Origin: Hortaea werneckii | Taxonomy: Eukaryota > Ascomycota > Dothideomycetes > Mycosphaerellales > Teratosphaeriaceae | Assembly (NCBI GenBank): GCA_037044905.1 | Contig: JBAOKB010000054.1 | Location: forward strand, 464,953 to 528,952 | Reading direction: 5' to 3' | Length of the DNA: 64,000 nucleotides | Part shown: positions 9,192 to 18,657 of the stretch, in pieces | Layout of the letters: each line of letters opens with the position of its first letter | How positions within the stretch are numbered: position 1 is the first letter of the stretch | Program-made: the position numbers and the translations under genes | Notes under the pieces: generated by a model | Seen by the model: the letters and a program-made list of their open reading frames with translations, nothing else | Databases searched by the model: none | What the model was told of the DNA's origin: nothing

Positions 9192-11541
9192 TCACTCAAC
9201 CGTTATCTTCGTCCCATTCTCCTCCCTAACAAACTCAAGGAACGGCTCAAGCTCCGGCGTCTCCACACCATCAACGATGAACACTGCCGGTTGACCATAC
9301 GGCGCCGAGACCGTGACGTCCTGTCCGCCAATATACACCTCTCCGCTCCAGACATGCGTGAACGTCCCATTCCCTGGCAAGTAAACGGACACTTCGAACG
9401 TCTCTGGGTCGAGCACCGGTGCCACGTACAGATCCGGTCCGAGGTAGTAGCTCTGATAGCTGATCTCCCTCGCGCGGGCGTCGCCCGTGTGGTACATGAC
9501 CGGCGGTCGGAGCAACGGCCAACCTTTAGCCCTGCATTCGTTGTCGAGCACGCTTCGACGATACGCTGCTAGCGAGACGAACATCCGCGCATTGTAGGCG
9601 TAGTACCCGTACGTAGAGGTATTGGAATAAAATTGCGCGTTGACTTCGGGGATATTCCCCTCATGGGAACGGAACACAGGACTCGAGACGGCAGCCAATT
9701 CCCCCCATCTCCCCAGCAGCTCCGCCGACCGCGTGACGTTGTACCCCTGGTACGTCAACGTGTCCGTGTACCCGCCCACGTCCGAGTGCTGCTGCGCGTA
9801 CCCGCTGAACCCCATGTGGCCCATGATCGTCACCACGCTCTTGATCCCGTCGTTGGCGCCCCAGTTCAGGTTCTGGTCCCCGACCCAGAACAGGTTCATG
9901 TACCGGTTCGCTCCCGTGTTGGCCGAGCGGTGGAAAATTAGCGCTTCGTCTTCCAGCCCGAATTCTTCGATCACGGACCGTTGGAATTCTGCCCACAGTA
10001 ACGGGTACTTGTTGTGGAAGAAGAAGGCGTCCGAGACCATGTTCTGCAGGCTCGTGTCGCTTGTTACGGGCGTGTATTCGCCGAAGTCGCTCATGTAGCC
10101 CGAGATGTTGGCGTTCCAGACTTGAGTCCGCAGGACGTCTTTGAACCATTCTCGGAGGTCTGGGTTGGTTATGTCGATGATCCCGGCCTGTCATCAATTA
10201 TCAGTAGGAGATAAGTGCGGACGAGTGATTTTTTCTGCTTACCTCGAGACCTGGACCACTAGAGATGACGGCCGGTGAGTCCGTAGTAGTATTCTGCACA
10301 AAGTATCCGAGCTCTGTCGCTTCGTTGTACAGATTCCGTCGATACCCGTCTTCCTTGGTGGACACGTTTGTCAAGAAGACGTTCATGTACGAAAGAGTCC
10401 GCACGTTGTACTGCGAGCGCAAGTCCTGAACGAACTCATTCCACTCGGGATACAATACCTCATCGTTCTCCCAATTCCACCAGAGCCGGGAAATGTTCAG
10501 ATATGGTCCAGCTTGCGTGTGCGTGCCTTCCCAATCTTGCAACCACACTCCGGCGATTGGACAGCTGATGTTGAGCCCTTCTTGCATGATTCGGTTTACC
10601 TTTGCCTGCCCGCCCTGAATGCCGAGAATGGCTCCATTGTCAACCCAGCTTGGCAAAGCAGGCATTCTTCCAGTTGCCTCCGTTAGTCTCTCCACCGCTT
10701 CGAACATGTCCTTGCCTTTGGCGATGGCACCGTCTACGCTGAGACTGTCATATCGCATAGTGATTTCATCCGGCTTGGTAAAGTCAAAGTTGGCGTACGC
10801 CGAACTCTTCTCCGAGAGATAGAAGACGTTGCCTTCGGTTGTGATGTACGAGGGAATGGCAGTATACGTCGTGAACTCATTGCCACCCGCAAAGCTGCCG
10901 TTGGCGTTTTCGATCGAAGTGATCGGTTCATCACCTCTGCCAACACCTTGCTCGCGCGTGAAGACAGGCACACTTTGGTTCTTCAACGAGGCAAATGAGG
11001 CTTGTCCGCCAAGACCGTAGATGTCCTCGCTGGCTTGCGAGGAATAGCTGAAGTAGAGCTTCTTTAATGGCTCACCCATGGCCCTTTGAGAGACGTCAAT
11101 GTAGAAGGCAACGTGCTCTGGAAGGTTACTGGGCACCCAGAGCGTGAGCGAGTATGGGGTCGAGGTGTCGCCGCATTCTAGTAGCTGGCCGCTGACCTCT
11201 ACGGCTTCCCCAGTGGTAGAGAGGTTCCAAGGCACATGTTGTACAGCCTCAACTGATTGATCTGCGCAGAGATCGTAGTCGACTTCGGTAATGTTGAAGG
11301 CGCCATTGGAGCCCGAGACGGAGTCATTGCCAGCACTGGCGCTGATGAAAGGAGTGATCGCGCTCCAGATGTCTTGATTGCCTTGAGTGATTTCTATACT
11401 GTTTCCAGTCCATGCAAGTGCGAAGCCATTTCCTAAATCAAGCTGGGAGTCCTCAGCAGTCGAGTGTATCGGTGAACCTGCGGCTAGCAAGGGCAAGCCC
11501 AAGCCTCCAAGAGCGAGACATAAAGAAGAAGGAAGGCCCAT
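9192..11541 (-). CDS. Secreted GH31 glycosidase with sulfoquinovosidase (YihQ-type) active-site signature
   Basis: Two exons (11541-10243 and 10187-9192, a 55-base intron, phase 0) give 764 residues. An N-terminal signal peptide (about 1-22) and many Asn-X-Ser/Thr sites indicate secretion. The catalytic pair is visible: nucleophile D467 in SDFGE and acid/base D537 in WVGDQN. In E. coli sulfoquinovosidase YihQ the sulfonate of sulfoquinovose is held by Q262, Q288, R301, W304 and Y508. The equivalent residues here are Q309 (in IQGG), Q335 (in LQDW), R352, W355 and Y573, with the same spacing except for a four-residue insertion before R352. The family would cleave sulfoquinovosyl glycerol or sulfolipid from plants or algae. 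A plain alpha-glucosidase is the alternative, but the QQRW-Y set argues for sulfoquinovose. A GH31 alpha-glucosidase-type gene and a broken sugar permease lie nearby. Confidence 0.88.
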
Positions 11542-12448
11542 ATTAAAGCAGCATAGATGAAAGCGTTAATTGCAAAAAGCCGCCATCAGACGGAATACAG
11601 ACCTGTTTTAAACCTCTGCCATTGCAAACGTCTAGCGCGATGGATCATGCATGACGGCATTTTTCTTCACGTCGGCGACTGACACTACGGGTAAAGAAAG
11701 AAGCGAGCATACGGTTGCAGTAGTTGGCCGATGATGGAAGAGGTCAAAGTCTTCTTGCGAACCCCACTGCACTTTCCCATGGAGAGAAGTTCACCTCCCA
11801 GATGCGAGTCACCCTGCCCCACTTCCCTCCACAGCAGAAGCGAACTCGAATCGGCTGGGGGAGGCGTTGGAGTTTGCAATAGGCAATGATCTTCGGCCTC
11901 GGGTAGGGTGCAACTCTCCACCGGGCTCACAGAGGTGCGGAGCAGGAAGACAGCGGGCTCATGCGAGTCAGGCAGCGTGCCTACCCGATGAGTAAATGCA
12001 CAAAGAGAAATTTACCGTCCAGAACCAGAATCCAATACTAGACTTTTATAATAATTTGCCCTTCGTCGTGTGGAAGTGTGTGAGCTGGAAGATTTTTTGA
12101 AGTGTTTGGATTGACACCGCAATCGCACCAATGCGACCACCTTGAACGCTCCAGGTTGCTCCGTAACTCCCGCCGAGACGCAGAGTAGGATGTGCTGTAG
12201 CACTACTTCGCCGTTCTCTTTGCTGGACACGGTTCGCCACCTCTTGGCAGCAATTGCTCCGCGGGCTGGCTATGTCGTTAGGGGGCTAACTAATCTGCTA
12301 GCGCCAAGAAAGTGTTGGCGGTGTCCCACAAGCCGGCACTCAATTCACCGGTGAGATTTGCAAATATATACAATATTGAACAGCTAATGTTCTTCATGTC
12401 GTTTCAGACAAGCGACAATTGCCTTTCGGCATTGCCCGCTTTGACGTG
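11542..12448. other. Intergenic: GH31 promoter and upstream flank of the tRNA gene
   Basis: The first part is the promoter of the GH31 gene on the minus strand. The rest leads to the tRNA-Tyr gene. I found no open frame that looks coding. Confidence 0.5.
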
Positions 12449-12471
12449 CTCTCCTTAGCTCAGCTGGAAGA

Positions 12472-12528
12472 GTGAGTAAATCCAAGTTCACATCACGCTT
12501 CATGGCCCATACTAATTGTGATGTGAAG
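12472..12528 (+). other. Extra 57-base intron in the D-stem of tRNA-Tyr
   Basis: Excision from GT (12472) to AG (12528) restores the D-stem GCTC/GAGC. The piece looks like a fungal spliceosomal intron: donor GTGAGT, CTAAT branch-like site (12512-12516), AAG end, 57 bases. It also contains a perfect 10-base inverted repeat, TTCACATCAC (12487-12496) with GTGATGTGAA (12518-12527), whose loop holds the branch-like site. Boundaries one base to the right would restore the same product. Confidence 0.75.
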
Positions 12529-12542
12529 GCGCAAGACTGTAA

Positions 12543-12603
12543 TCGAGATTATGTTATGACCTGACGGCTTCGTGTCTATCATGGAGTTACTCACGAATGG
12601 TCA
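12543..12603 (+). other. Canonical-position (37/38) intron of tRNA-Tyr
   Basis: This 61-base insert lies one base 3' of the anticodon, as in eukaryotic tRNA-Tyr genes. It is long for the class. It contains TTACTCAC (12587-12594), complementary to the first eight bases of the D-stem intron (12472-12479), and its TTAC can pair with the anticodon loop. Confidence 0.85.
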
Positions 12604-12639
12604 ATCTTGAGGCCCGCGGTTCGATCCCGCGAGGGGAGA

Positions 12640-12645
12640 TTTTTT
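12640..12645 (+). terminator. RNA polymerase III terminator of tRNA-Tyr
   Basis: A run of six T directly follows the discriminator base of the tRNA, the usual polymerase III stop signal. A second, longer T run follows near 12673. Confidence 0.85.
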
Positions 12646-12877
12646 GCTGCTCTGAAAGCAGTGGTATCCTCCTTTTTTTTTGGTCCTTTTACCTGATTTT
12701 TACATCATGCTCCCGAATTTTGCTTTTCCTTACCTTTTCTCTCGAGTTCCCTGGACTCCGTGCGGAGGTAGGAAGCCATCAACTTAAAGCAGCAACAATC
12801 CTTCATCGAGGGAAACAATTTTATATTGGGTCTAGTCAATAAATGCAACGCCATGTCGACCTCTTCATGTGAGTCGC

Positions 12878-15427
12878 TCAGAAGTGCAGATGAAAGCGCC
12901 TCCTTCCACGTGCATCCACACGTCTCTCCTCCACTTTCTGTCCGCCCTTCGCTGACACCACTGGCCTGTTATCCCCCATAGGCAGGATAATACTGACGCC
13001 ATGGATCACCCACGGTGGCGTAAATGCACTGCAGTCAGAAGTGAAGCTCACCGTGACCTCGGACTGCGATGCCTTATACGCAATGTCAAACTTGGCGACC
13101 TTCACTGGGCCGGGCGATATGCCATCGTCCTCCATCCAGCTGTTTTGGAACTCAGTCTTCCCATCGGCGTATTCTTCCGGCGGTGGGAAGATCTCAACTC
13201 CTCGCCAATCGTCCGCAGGAAGACCACCGGGATTTGCTGTGTCTCCTGGCGCAGCGACTTGATGATCTTTGCCTACGTATACCGCGCCTCCGACTTTGGC
13301 GAGGATCGGTATGCTTTGCTTCCATGGACTGGAGATGGTAGCCCACTGTCCGGCAGGCAGGAACTGATAGGGAGCGTTGGTGTTCAGGAAGCCGGCGTCT
13401 GCATTGCTCTTCTTGGGTAGGTATACGGATGCTTTGTCTACACCTGGCTCGTAGACTCCGCCGATCAGGAGGCTATCGCCGAGCCAGTACTGCGTCTCGC
13501 CGTCTTTGAGCAGCTTGGTCCAGATTTCGGGATCGTTCTCGTATCCCCAGCCGACCCAGCGTTGTGGAGGGGTCGCAGTGAAATGAGAGTGGAGCATCTG
13601 TGCGTAGAGGTACGGAATCATCTCGTATCTCCTCCGAATGGCGCCCCGGAGTTGCGGAATTACCTCTGGATACATCCAAGGCTCAATGACTTCGCCAACT
13701 TCAGTGTTGCCTTTGCTTGTCTTGAAGCAGTTGATTGCGAAGCGAGGACTATGACATCCGAGCTGGACCCAACGCACCAAGAGTTCTGGCGAGGGCTGCG
13801 GTCCCTCGAAGCCGCCGATGTCGTGGCCATAGCACTGGATGAGGCACATTCCTGCAGTCAGCGAGACAGCATTGGCGCCTCTCATCCCTTCCCAGGAGGT
13901 TACGTTGTCTCCGGACCAAGAAGAGCCTGCGTACTTCATCGTACCAGGAGTGGCGCTGCGAGTAAGGATAAACGGCCGTTCTTGAGGAGCCTCTTCAACA
14001 AGGGCGTCATGTGAGCACTTGCCCATAAGCTCCGTTTGCATTGCTCGACCCCATAGTCCGACATCTTTCCTCTTTTCTCCAGTCTCAGCAAAGGCCTTCT
14101 TCAGACCTGACTGTGACAGTGACATTTCCCAGCCGTCGTTCGGGATGGTGTACTCGTTATTATCATTCCAGATTGCATTCATACCTTCCTTACGAAGCTG
14201 CTTGATGCCGTTATACCAGAACTTCCAAGCCGCCTCGGACGTGAAGTCAAGGTATCCTCCTACTGCACTCGTCGCTCCTCCAGACGACCACAAGCGACAA
14301 GTAGCCGTCTCGCCGGACCTAGGGTCTTTGAAAAGACCACCATTGGCAGCGAGAGCTTTGTAGTCGCGATGAGTGGCGAGGACGTATGGCTTCACGTTCG
14401 CCAGCAGCCTTACACCGCGGGAGTGCATGAAACTGCAGAACTTCTCCGGCTCTGGAAACCTCTCCCTATTCCAATTGAATACTTCTCTAGCCTTCTCTCC
14501 TTTGTGGACGTGATACCCAGAGGACATCTGGAAGCCTGAGCATGGAATATCGTGCTCCTCCAGCTTCTGGCAGAACTCTCGCAGTGCCTCATGCGCAGGT
14601 GGATCGTCAAGCATGCCATACTTGTAGCCGCCACCAAGATAGCCATAGGCCCATCTAGGCACGAGTATTGGGAACCCGACGAGTTCCGCGTAGAGCGTGA
14701 TGACATCCTGCAACGTCTTCCCAATCAGAGTGTATTGCTCTAGTCCACCGTAGTCCTGACGATAGACCTTGTAGAAACCTTGCATGCCGTCCATCTCGCC
14801 TCCAACGGAGTACTTGCCCATTGCGTGGCTCGTGGAGAGCGTGGCAACGACGCCCTCCGGCGTTACTCGGATCAACAAGGGGATATGCTTGTACATCGGA
14901 TCGGAGCGCTGGACATCATATCCAAAGCAATCCGTTGCAGAAATGGAGAATGTGCGGTTGGAAAGATCCATCGGAGCAGCTTTCTCGCCCAGTCCCACGT
15001 GCAGGCTTCCACGCTGGTACCGGGTGTAGTGAGCTATTCCCGGTCCATCGAAGGCGTACGCTCTGCAGGGGAGGTCCTCATATAGTGGCTCCTGGCCGAG
15101 GTATCCAAGAGTGACACGGGGAACATCGCTCCAGTCTATTGTGGCCTGTATTTGGTCATTTGAGAAGGTCCGGGTCTTCTCCCCGGATGCCTCAGCTTTC
15201 ACACCTGGTGAGGCTGAGGGGTCTTGTCTTGGAGCATTGGGGAATGGCGGTAGTGGGTGGGACGCAGAGACGAAAGTCGTCCGGAATAGACCTGGTTTGA
15301 TGGCTTCGAAACTCCACTCGACGGGTTGCTCTAGCTCAGAACTGCGTAGATGAACTGATGCTGCGCCATTGCTTCCTTGCGCATCTGAAAGTTGGTATGC
15401 CTGTGGCACATATTCTTGAATCGGCAT
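12878..15427 (-). CDS. GH31 alpha-glucosidase-type glycosidase, intracellular
   Basis: This single-exon protein of 849 residues has the GH31 layout: an N-terminal beta-sandwich, a (beta/alpha)8 barrel and a C-terminal beta domain. The catalytic nucleophile is D422 in IWNDNNEY and the acid/base is D507 in SWSGDN. The region GHDIGGFEG closes the active site. No signal peptide is visible (the start MPIQEYVPQ is polar), so the enzyme probably acts inside the cell. It lacks the sulfoquinovose signature of the neighbouring GH31 enzyme. The usual activity would be release of glucose (or xylose) from alpha-linked oligosaccharides, but the exact substrate cannot be told. A disrupted alpha-glucoside-type permease and a Zn2Cys6 regulator follow upstream, as in maltose-type fungal clusters. 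Confidence 0.9.
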   Translation of the reverse strand: MPIQEYVPQAYQLSDAQGSNGAASVHLRSSELEQPVEWSFEAIKPGLFRTTFVSASHPLPPFPNAPRQDPSASPGVKAEASGEKTRTFSNDQIQATIDWSDVPRVTLGYLGQEPLYEDLPCRAYAFDGPGIAHYTRYQRGSLHVGLGEKAAPMDLSNRTFSISATDCFGYDVQRSDPMYKHIPLLIRVTPEGVVATLSTSHAMGKYSVGGEMDGMQGFYKVYRQDYGGLEQYTLIGKTLQDVITLYAELVGFPILVPRWAYGYLGGGYKYGMLDDPPAHEALREFCQKLEEHDIPCSGFQMSSGYHVHKGEKAREVFNWNRERFPEPEKFCSFMHSRGVRLLANVKPYVLATHRDYKALAANGGLFKDPRSGETATCRLWSSGGATSAVGGYLDFTSEAAWKFWYNGIKQLRKEGMNAIWNDNNEYTIPNDGWEMSLSQSGLKKAFAETGEKRKDVGLWGRAMQTELMGKCSHDALVEEAPQERPFILTRSATPGTMKYAGSSWSGDNVTSWEGMRGANAVSLTAGMCLIQCYGHDIGGFEGPQPSPELLVRWVQLGCHSPRFAINCFKTSKGNTEVGEVIEPWMYPEVIPQLRGAIRRRYEMIPYLYAQMLHSHFTATPPQRWVGWGYENDPEIWTKLLKDGETQYWLGDSLLIGGVYEPGVDKASVYLPKKSNADAGFLNTNAPYQFLPAGQWATISSPWKQSIPILAKVGGAVYVGKDHQVAAPGDTANPGGLPADDWRGVEIFPPPEEYADGKTEFQNSWMEDDGISPGPVKVAKFDIAYKASQSEVTVSFTSDCSAFTPPWVIHGVSIILPMGDNRPVVSAKGGQKVEERRVDARGRRRFHLHF

Positions 15428-16156
15428 GACGGAGAACAGTGGATGTGTTCCAGGATGATGAATTATGAAGAGTGTCGAGACATGATGTTTGAGCGAGAAC
15501 TCTCTCTATTTATGTGCAACGAGTGTGAGCCCGCCACTACATGTTGACGTGTGATCACCAAGGGTGCTAAACTCCACAGCCCCATCAGAGCTCCTGGTAT
15601 GGAGACCTTTGTTGCGGTGGTAGAGCATCGGCCTGTTCCACAGTAGGCGTTACGAACCCCATGGCTCGGTTATAGCTGACTGCCCGAAGTTGGAGAAAGC
15701 TACAACCGATGCATGCTTCTTGGCATTAAGCTCTCCATCTAAAGTAGACTTTGGGGGTGATTGTGGGGGAGGGGGGTGACACTCCACCTCAGCAGCTGGA
15801 AGGGCCACGGAGCCTTTCTGAGGATGGACCTTTCTGGAGATGGTTCAAGATGCTTCGTTGCCTTTTCACGACCTGATCAAGCTCTTCATGCATTTGCAAT
15901 TATCCACTGTCCTTCAAATTTAGTGGAGCATCAACTCATCCAATCTCGAAGACGCTGGATTGTCACGCAACCCACAATTGAGATTGAAAGCTCATTTGAA
16001 TCCACGAGGTAGAGCTGATCCACATCAAAAGTTGCAAAACAAGTCATTAAAGGATCGCATTCCTATTTACTGCTAAAAGATTATACTCCACTATGTATAC
16101 TGCAGCCGTAAAACAACCATCATTTTCGTGAATAATTGTGTGCATGTTGTGCAGGC
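15428..16156. other. Intergenic between the GH31 gene and the permease pseudogene
   Basis: This is presumably the GH31 promoter plus the 3' flank of the broken permease. The only plus-strand frame of note, 15761-16012, has no recognisable motif. Confidence 0.5.
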
Positions 16157-17888
16157 CTAGGCATTGACCGAGCCCGTTGCAATATCGACATGAGCCTTCT
16201 TGAACTTACGTGCGCCCACACCGTTGGCGAAAAGCAAGTCAACCTCCTCAAAAGTCCGATGTTTGGTCTCCGGCACGCGGAAGAATGCCCAGACGAACAT
16301 GATTGCCATAATCCCTCCCCAAAGCAAGCCGCACCGCGCACCCCAGTCCCACGAGGACTCTTGGATCATGCGAGGGATCAGTTGGCCGTATATGATCGTG
16401 ATCAAGTTGTAGCCGGAGCGGCCAAGGGCAACGGACTTGGTGCGTAGCACACTTGTCGGTATCTCGGACACAATCGTGTACGTGATCGGCGTGATCGTGC
16501 CGAAGAAGACACCGTACTGAATGATGAGCAGAGCACCGACCGCATTGGCGAGTGCTGGGTGCTCTCTGGTGCCACTCGAGACCGAGGAACCCGATTACAA
16601 ATGTGGTCGCGCTGTATCCAAGGCCGACCAGCAGGAAGGTGCGACGCCCCCATCGCGGGACCAGGAAGAATGATACGGCGACAGCGACCGTGCCAAGGCA
16701 TATTGACCCATGGCCATCTCGAAGGAGATGGAAGTCGAGAGACCCGCTTCTTGAAGGAAATAGACAATGTAGGACATGAGCTGTGCGCACATCTGCTGGC
16801 TGGTATACACCCAGAAGACGATTTCAGTGCGCCTGAGGTTCTGCTTGTTGAACAGCGCCCGGTAGGTCGCCTTTTGTTTCATTTCAGCCTCGACTCGGAT
16901 CGTGTGCTGCATCATGTCAAGCGTGTCCATCAGTCCCTCCTCGCTGGAGTCCTTCGCCCGAAGACGCTTGAGCATTGCGGTGGCTTCTTCGATACGGATC
17001 TTTGCTGAGGAGCCACCAGGGGGACTCCGGGCGCGAAATAGACGGCAATCAGGATGGGGATCGGAGGGATCCATTGCAGAGCGAAGGGAATACGGTATGC
17101 CCATTGGCCTTCCATCTGCAAGAATCCTCGAATGATTGCCTGTCATTGTGTCTGGTCAGTTTTTGTTGATCTCGCAGAAAATCGTATATCGTCATCGATG
17201 CTTACAGTTCCAATGAGATATCCGACACACCAGCAGCCGGGAATGAACATGGTAAGGTCTGAATGACTATTAGCGTCTGATGGAGATGCATCGACTGTGC
17301 GTATGACTTACATGGCCGCAAAGCTCCAGGACTAATCTCAGCTGCATAAGTCGTGGTGATCGTTTGAAAGACACCCCAGGGTACTCCCAGGGCAAATTCT
17401 GCTCCAATGTACATGGCGATGTCGACGGCGAAGAATTGCAGAAAGACAAAAGCCATGAACAGCACAAGACTGCCTGCCATGACTTTCCGATATCCAAGCC
17501 AGTCCGCCAGCCATCCATTGATGAGCAGACCGACGATCTCACCAGCGGCCACGCAGTTGGTGATGGCGGCTTGATCGTTGGCGGGGACTTCAAACCCGCC
17601 GTCGCTGGTCGGCACGCCGTATTTCTTCTCGAACGGCGGGAAGCCGATGAAGCCGTAGATGAAGGCGTGATCGAACCCCTGCATGACGAGGGCCATGGAG
17701 AACCAACACGACCAGTAGACCGCTTTGGGGTACTGTCGTAAGGCCTCTCGAAGTGTCATGGCATGTTCGCCCTCGGTGGCCCGGACGGCACCGTGGACTT
17801 GTTCTTTGCACTCGATGTGTTGCTCTTCATCTTTCTCGTTCTCAAAGACGGGAGCTGGATGCTCGTTGCTGATCTTGTTGTCCGCCAT
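16157..17888 (-). pseudogene. Alpha-glucoside/hexose permease (MFS sugar porter), frame-broken
   Basis: Exons 17888-17312, 17258-17206 and 17140 onward, with introns of 53 and 65 bases, encode a sugar porter of the maltose-permease type (LREALRQYPKAV start, ISPGALRPYL and IPGCWCVGY in the middle, VPETKHRTFEEVD near the end). The frame then breaks at least four times: single extra bases near 17027-17033 and 16991-17003, inside the conserved PESPWW region; a missing base near 16691-16702, between QYA and LGTV; and another shift near 16551-16575, before ALANAVGALL. None of these places offers a GT-AG intron. With correct frames the porter would be full length (about 530 residues). It may be a true pseudogene or carry assembly indels. 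The start is the ATG at 17888, since the frame extends upstream only through a GTG. Confidence 0.8.
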
Positions 17889-18464
17889 GATGAAGTGATG
17901 AAGCGACACTTGGCTTGCAGAGGCGTGCTGTAAGACGGTTCAGAAAGTAGGCAGGGATGACCACCTGCAACATCAATGGATAGTAATATATATGCAATGG
18001 CAATGCCCTCAGCGGTGGCTTGAGTTGATCTGTCTTATATCTCTCGGCTACGTTTCCACTAGTTGGTCGTGGCCCCATGGGGCTCGTGGCCATGAATGCG
18101 GAGAAGCTTCCACGCGGTCTCTGGCGTCGGCTATAGATCAACCCTGACTTGCAATTGGAGCCGGTTGCCTTCGAAGCTTGGCAGATGTCCCGAGATTTGG
18201 GGTAACGCCGTAGCCGATAAGTTCTGCCGGATCATATCGCGGCACTTCAGCGAGTGTGGGCCGTCAAACCAGCCCAAGTGCATACCTGCCGTGCTGAGCC
18301 TTTTGTACTTCGTCAATGTTCCACACGAGCTTTGATAAGAACACAAGTAGTCGTCAAGCTTTGCCAAAGGTGCGAAGACTTGTCTTGTTACAGCATCGAC
18401 ACTCAAAATATCCGTTCGTACATCGGCTCAGCCCTCTTTTCCAGGGAGTGTTTGCTGCCGTCCC
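17889..18464. other. Permease promoter and 3' flank of the regulator gene
   Basis: I see no coding frame with recognisable features. It separates the permease start from the 3' end of the Zn2Cys6 regulator. Confidence 0.5.
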
Positions 18465-18657
18465 TCATATGCGAAAAGGGTCGGCGCTGGGGCCAGAATG
18501 AAAGTTGAGTCCGTTCGCACTGCCCAGCTCCATGGTATGTGGAGGGAGAGTATCCATCGACTGAGTGGGCGGCAAAAAGTTGGAATAGTCCATCCCGAAG
18601 ATATTGAAAGCATCATTGACGTTCGAGTTGGCGAGACCGCTATTTATCATGACTGAG

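Larger units (their letters stand above)
12449..12639 (+). tRNA. tRNA-Tyr (GTA) with two intervening sequences
   Basis: Removing 12472-12528 and 12543-12603 leaves a 73-base tRNA. The acceptor stem CTCTCCT pairs with AGGGGAG (one G-T pair), discriminator A at 12639. The D-arm is GCTC / loop AGCTGGAA / GAGC. The anticodon arm is CAAGA / CTGTAAA / TCTTG with anticodon GTA at 12539-12541. The variable loop is AGGCC and the T-arm CGCGG / TTCGATC / CCGCG. The internal promoter boxes (A box about 12456-12467, B box about 12618-12627) are uninterrupted, and a T-run follows. The second intervening sequence sits at the usual 37/38 position and contains TTAC, complementary to GTAA of the anticodon loop. 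The first splits the 3' side of the D-stem, which is very unusual. The exon sequence pairs perfectly, so I do not think this is a dead copy. Confidence 0.9.

Noticed and set aside
9192..11541. Two separate genes on either side of 10188-10242
   Set aside because: A 55-base GT-AG intron in phase 0 joins them into one GH31 protein with conserved residues on both sides of the join.
12449..12639. Reading the tRNA as tRNA-Trp (CCA) or as a long-variable-arm Ser/Leu tRNA
   Set aside because: The segment after the D-arm offers a loop with CCA and a possible TTACT partner strand, but this leaves a 23-base variable region and no normal core. The Tyr solution pairs every stem with 73 bases and the standard CAAGA-CTGTAAA-TCTTG arm.
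12597..12842. Small plus-strand frame after the tRNA
   Set aside because: It begins inside the tRNA T-arm region and is hydrophobic T-rich sequence, not a gene.
16157..17312. Explaining the permease frame changes by tiny introns
   Set aside because: The shifts occur within a few bases inside conserved motifs, with no GT-AG pair at usable distance.
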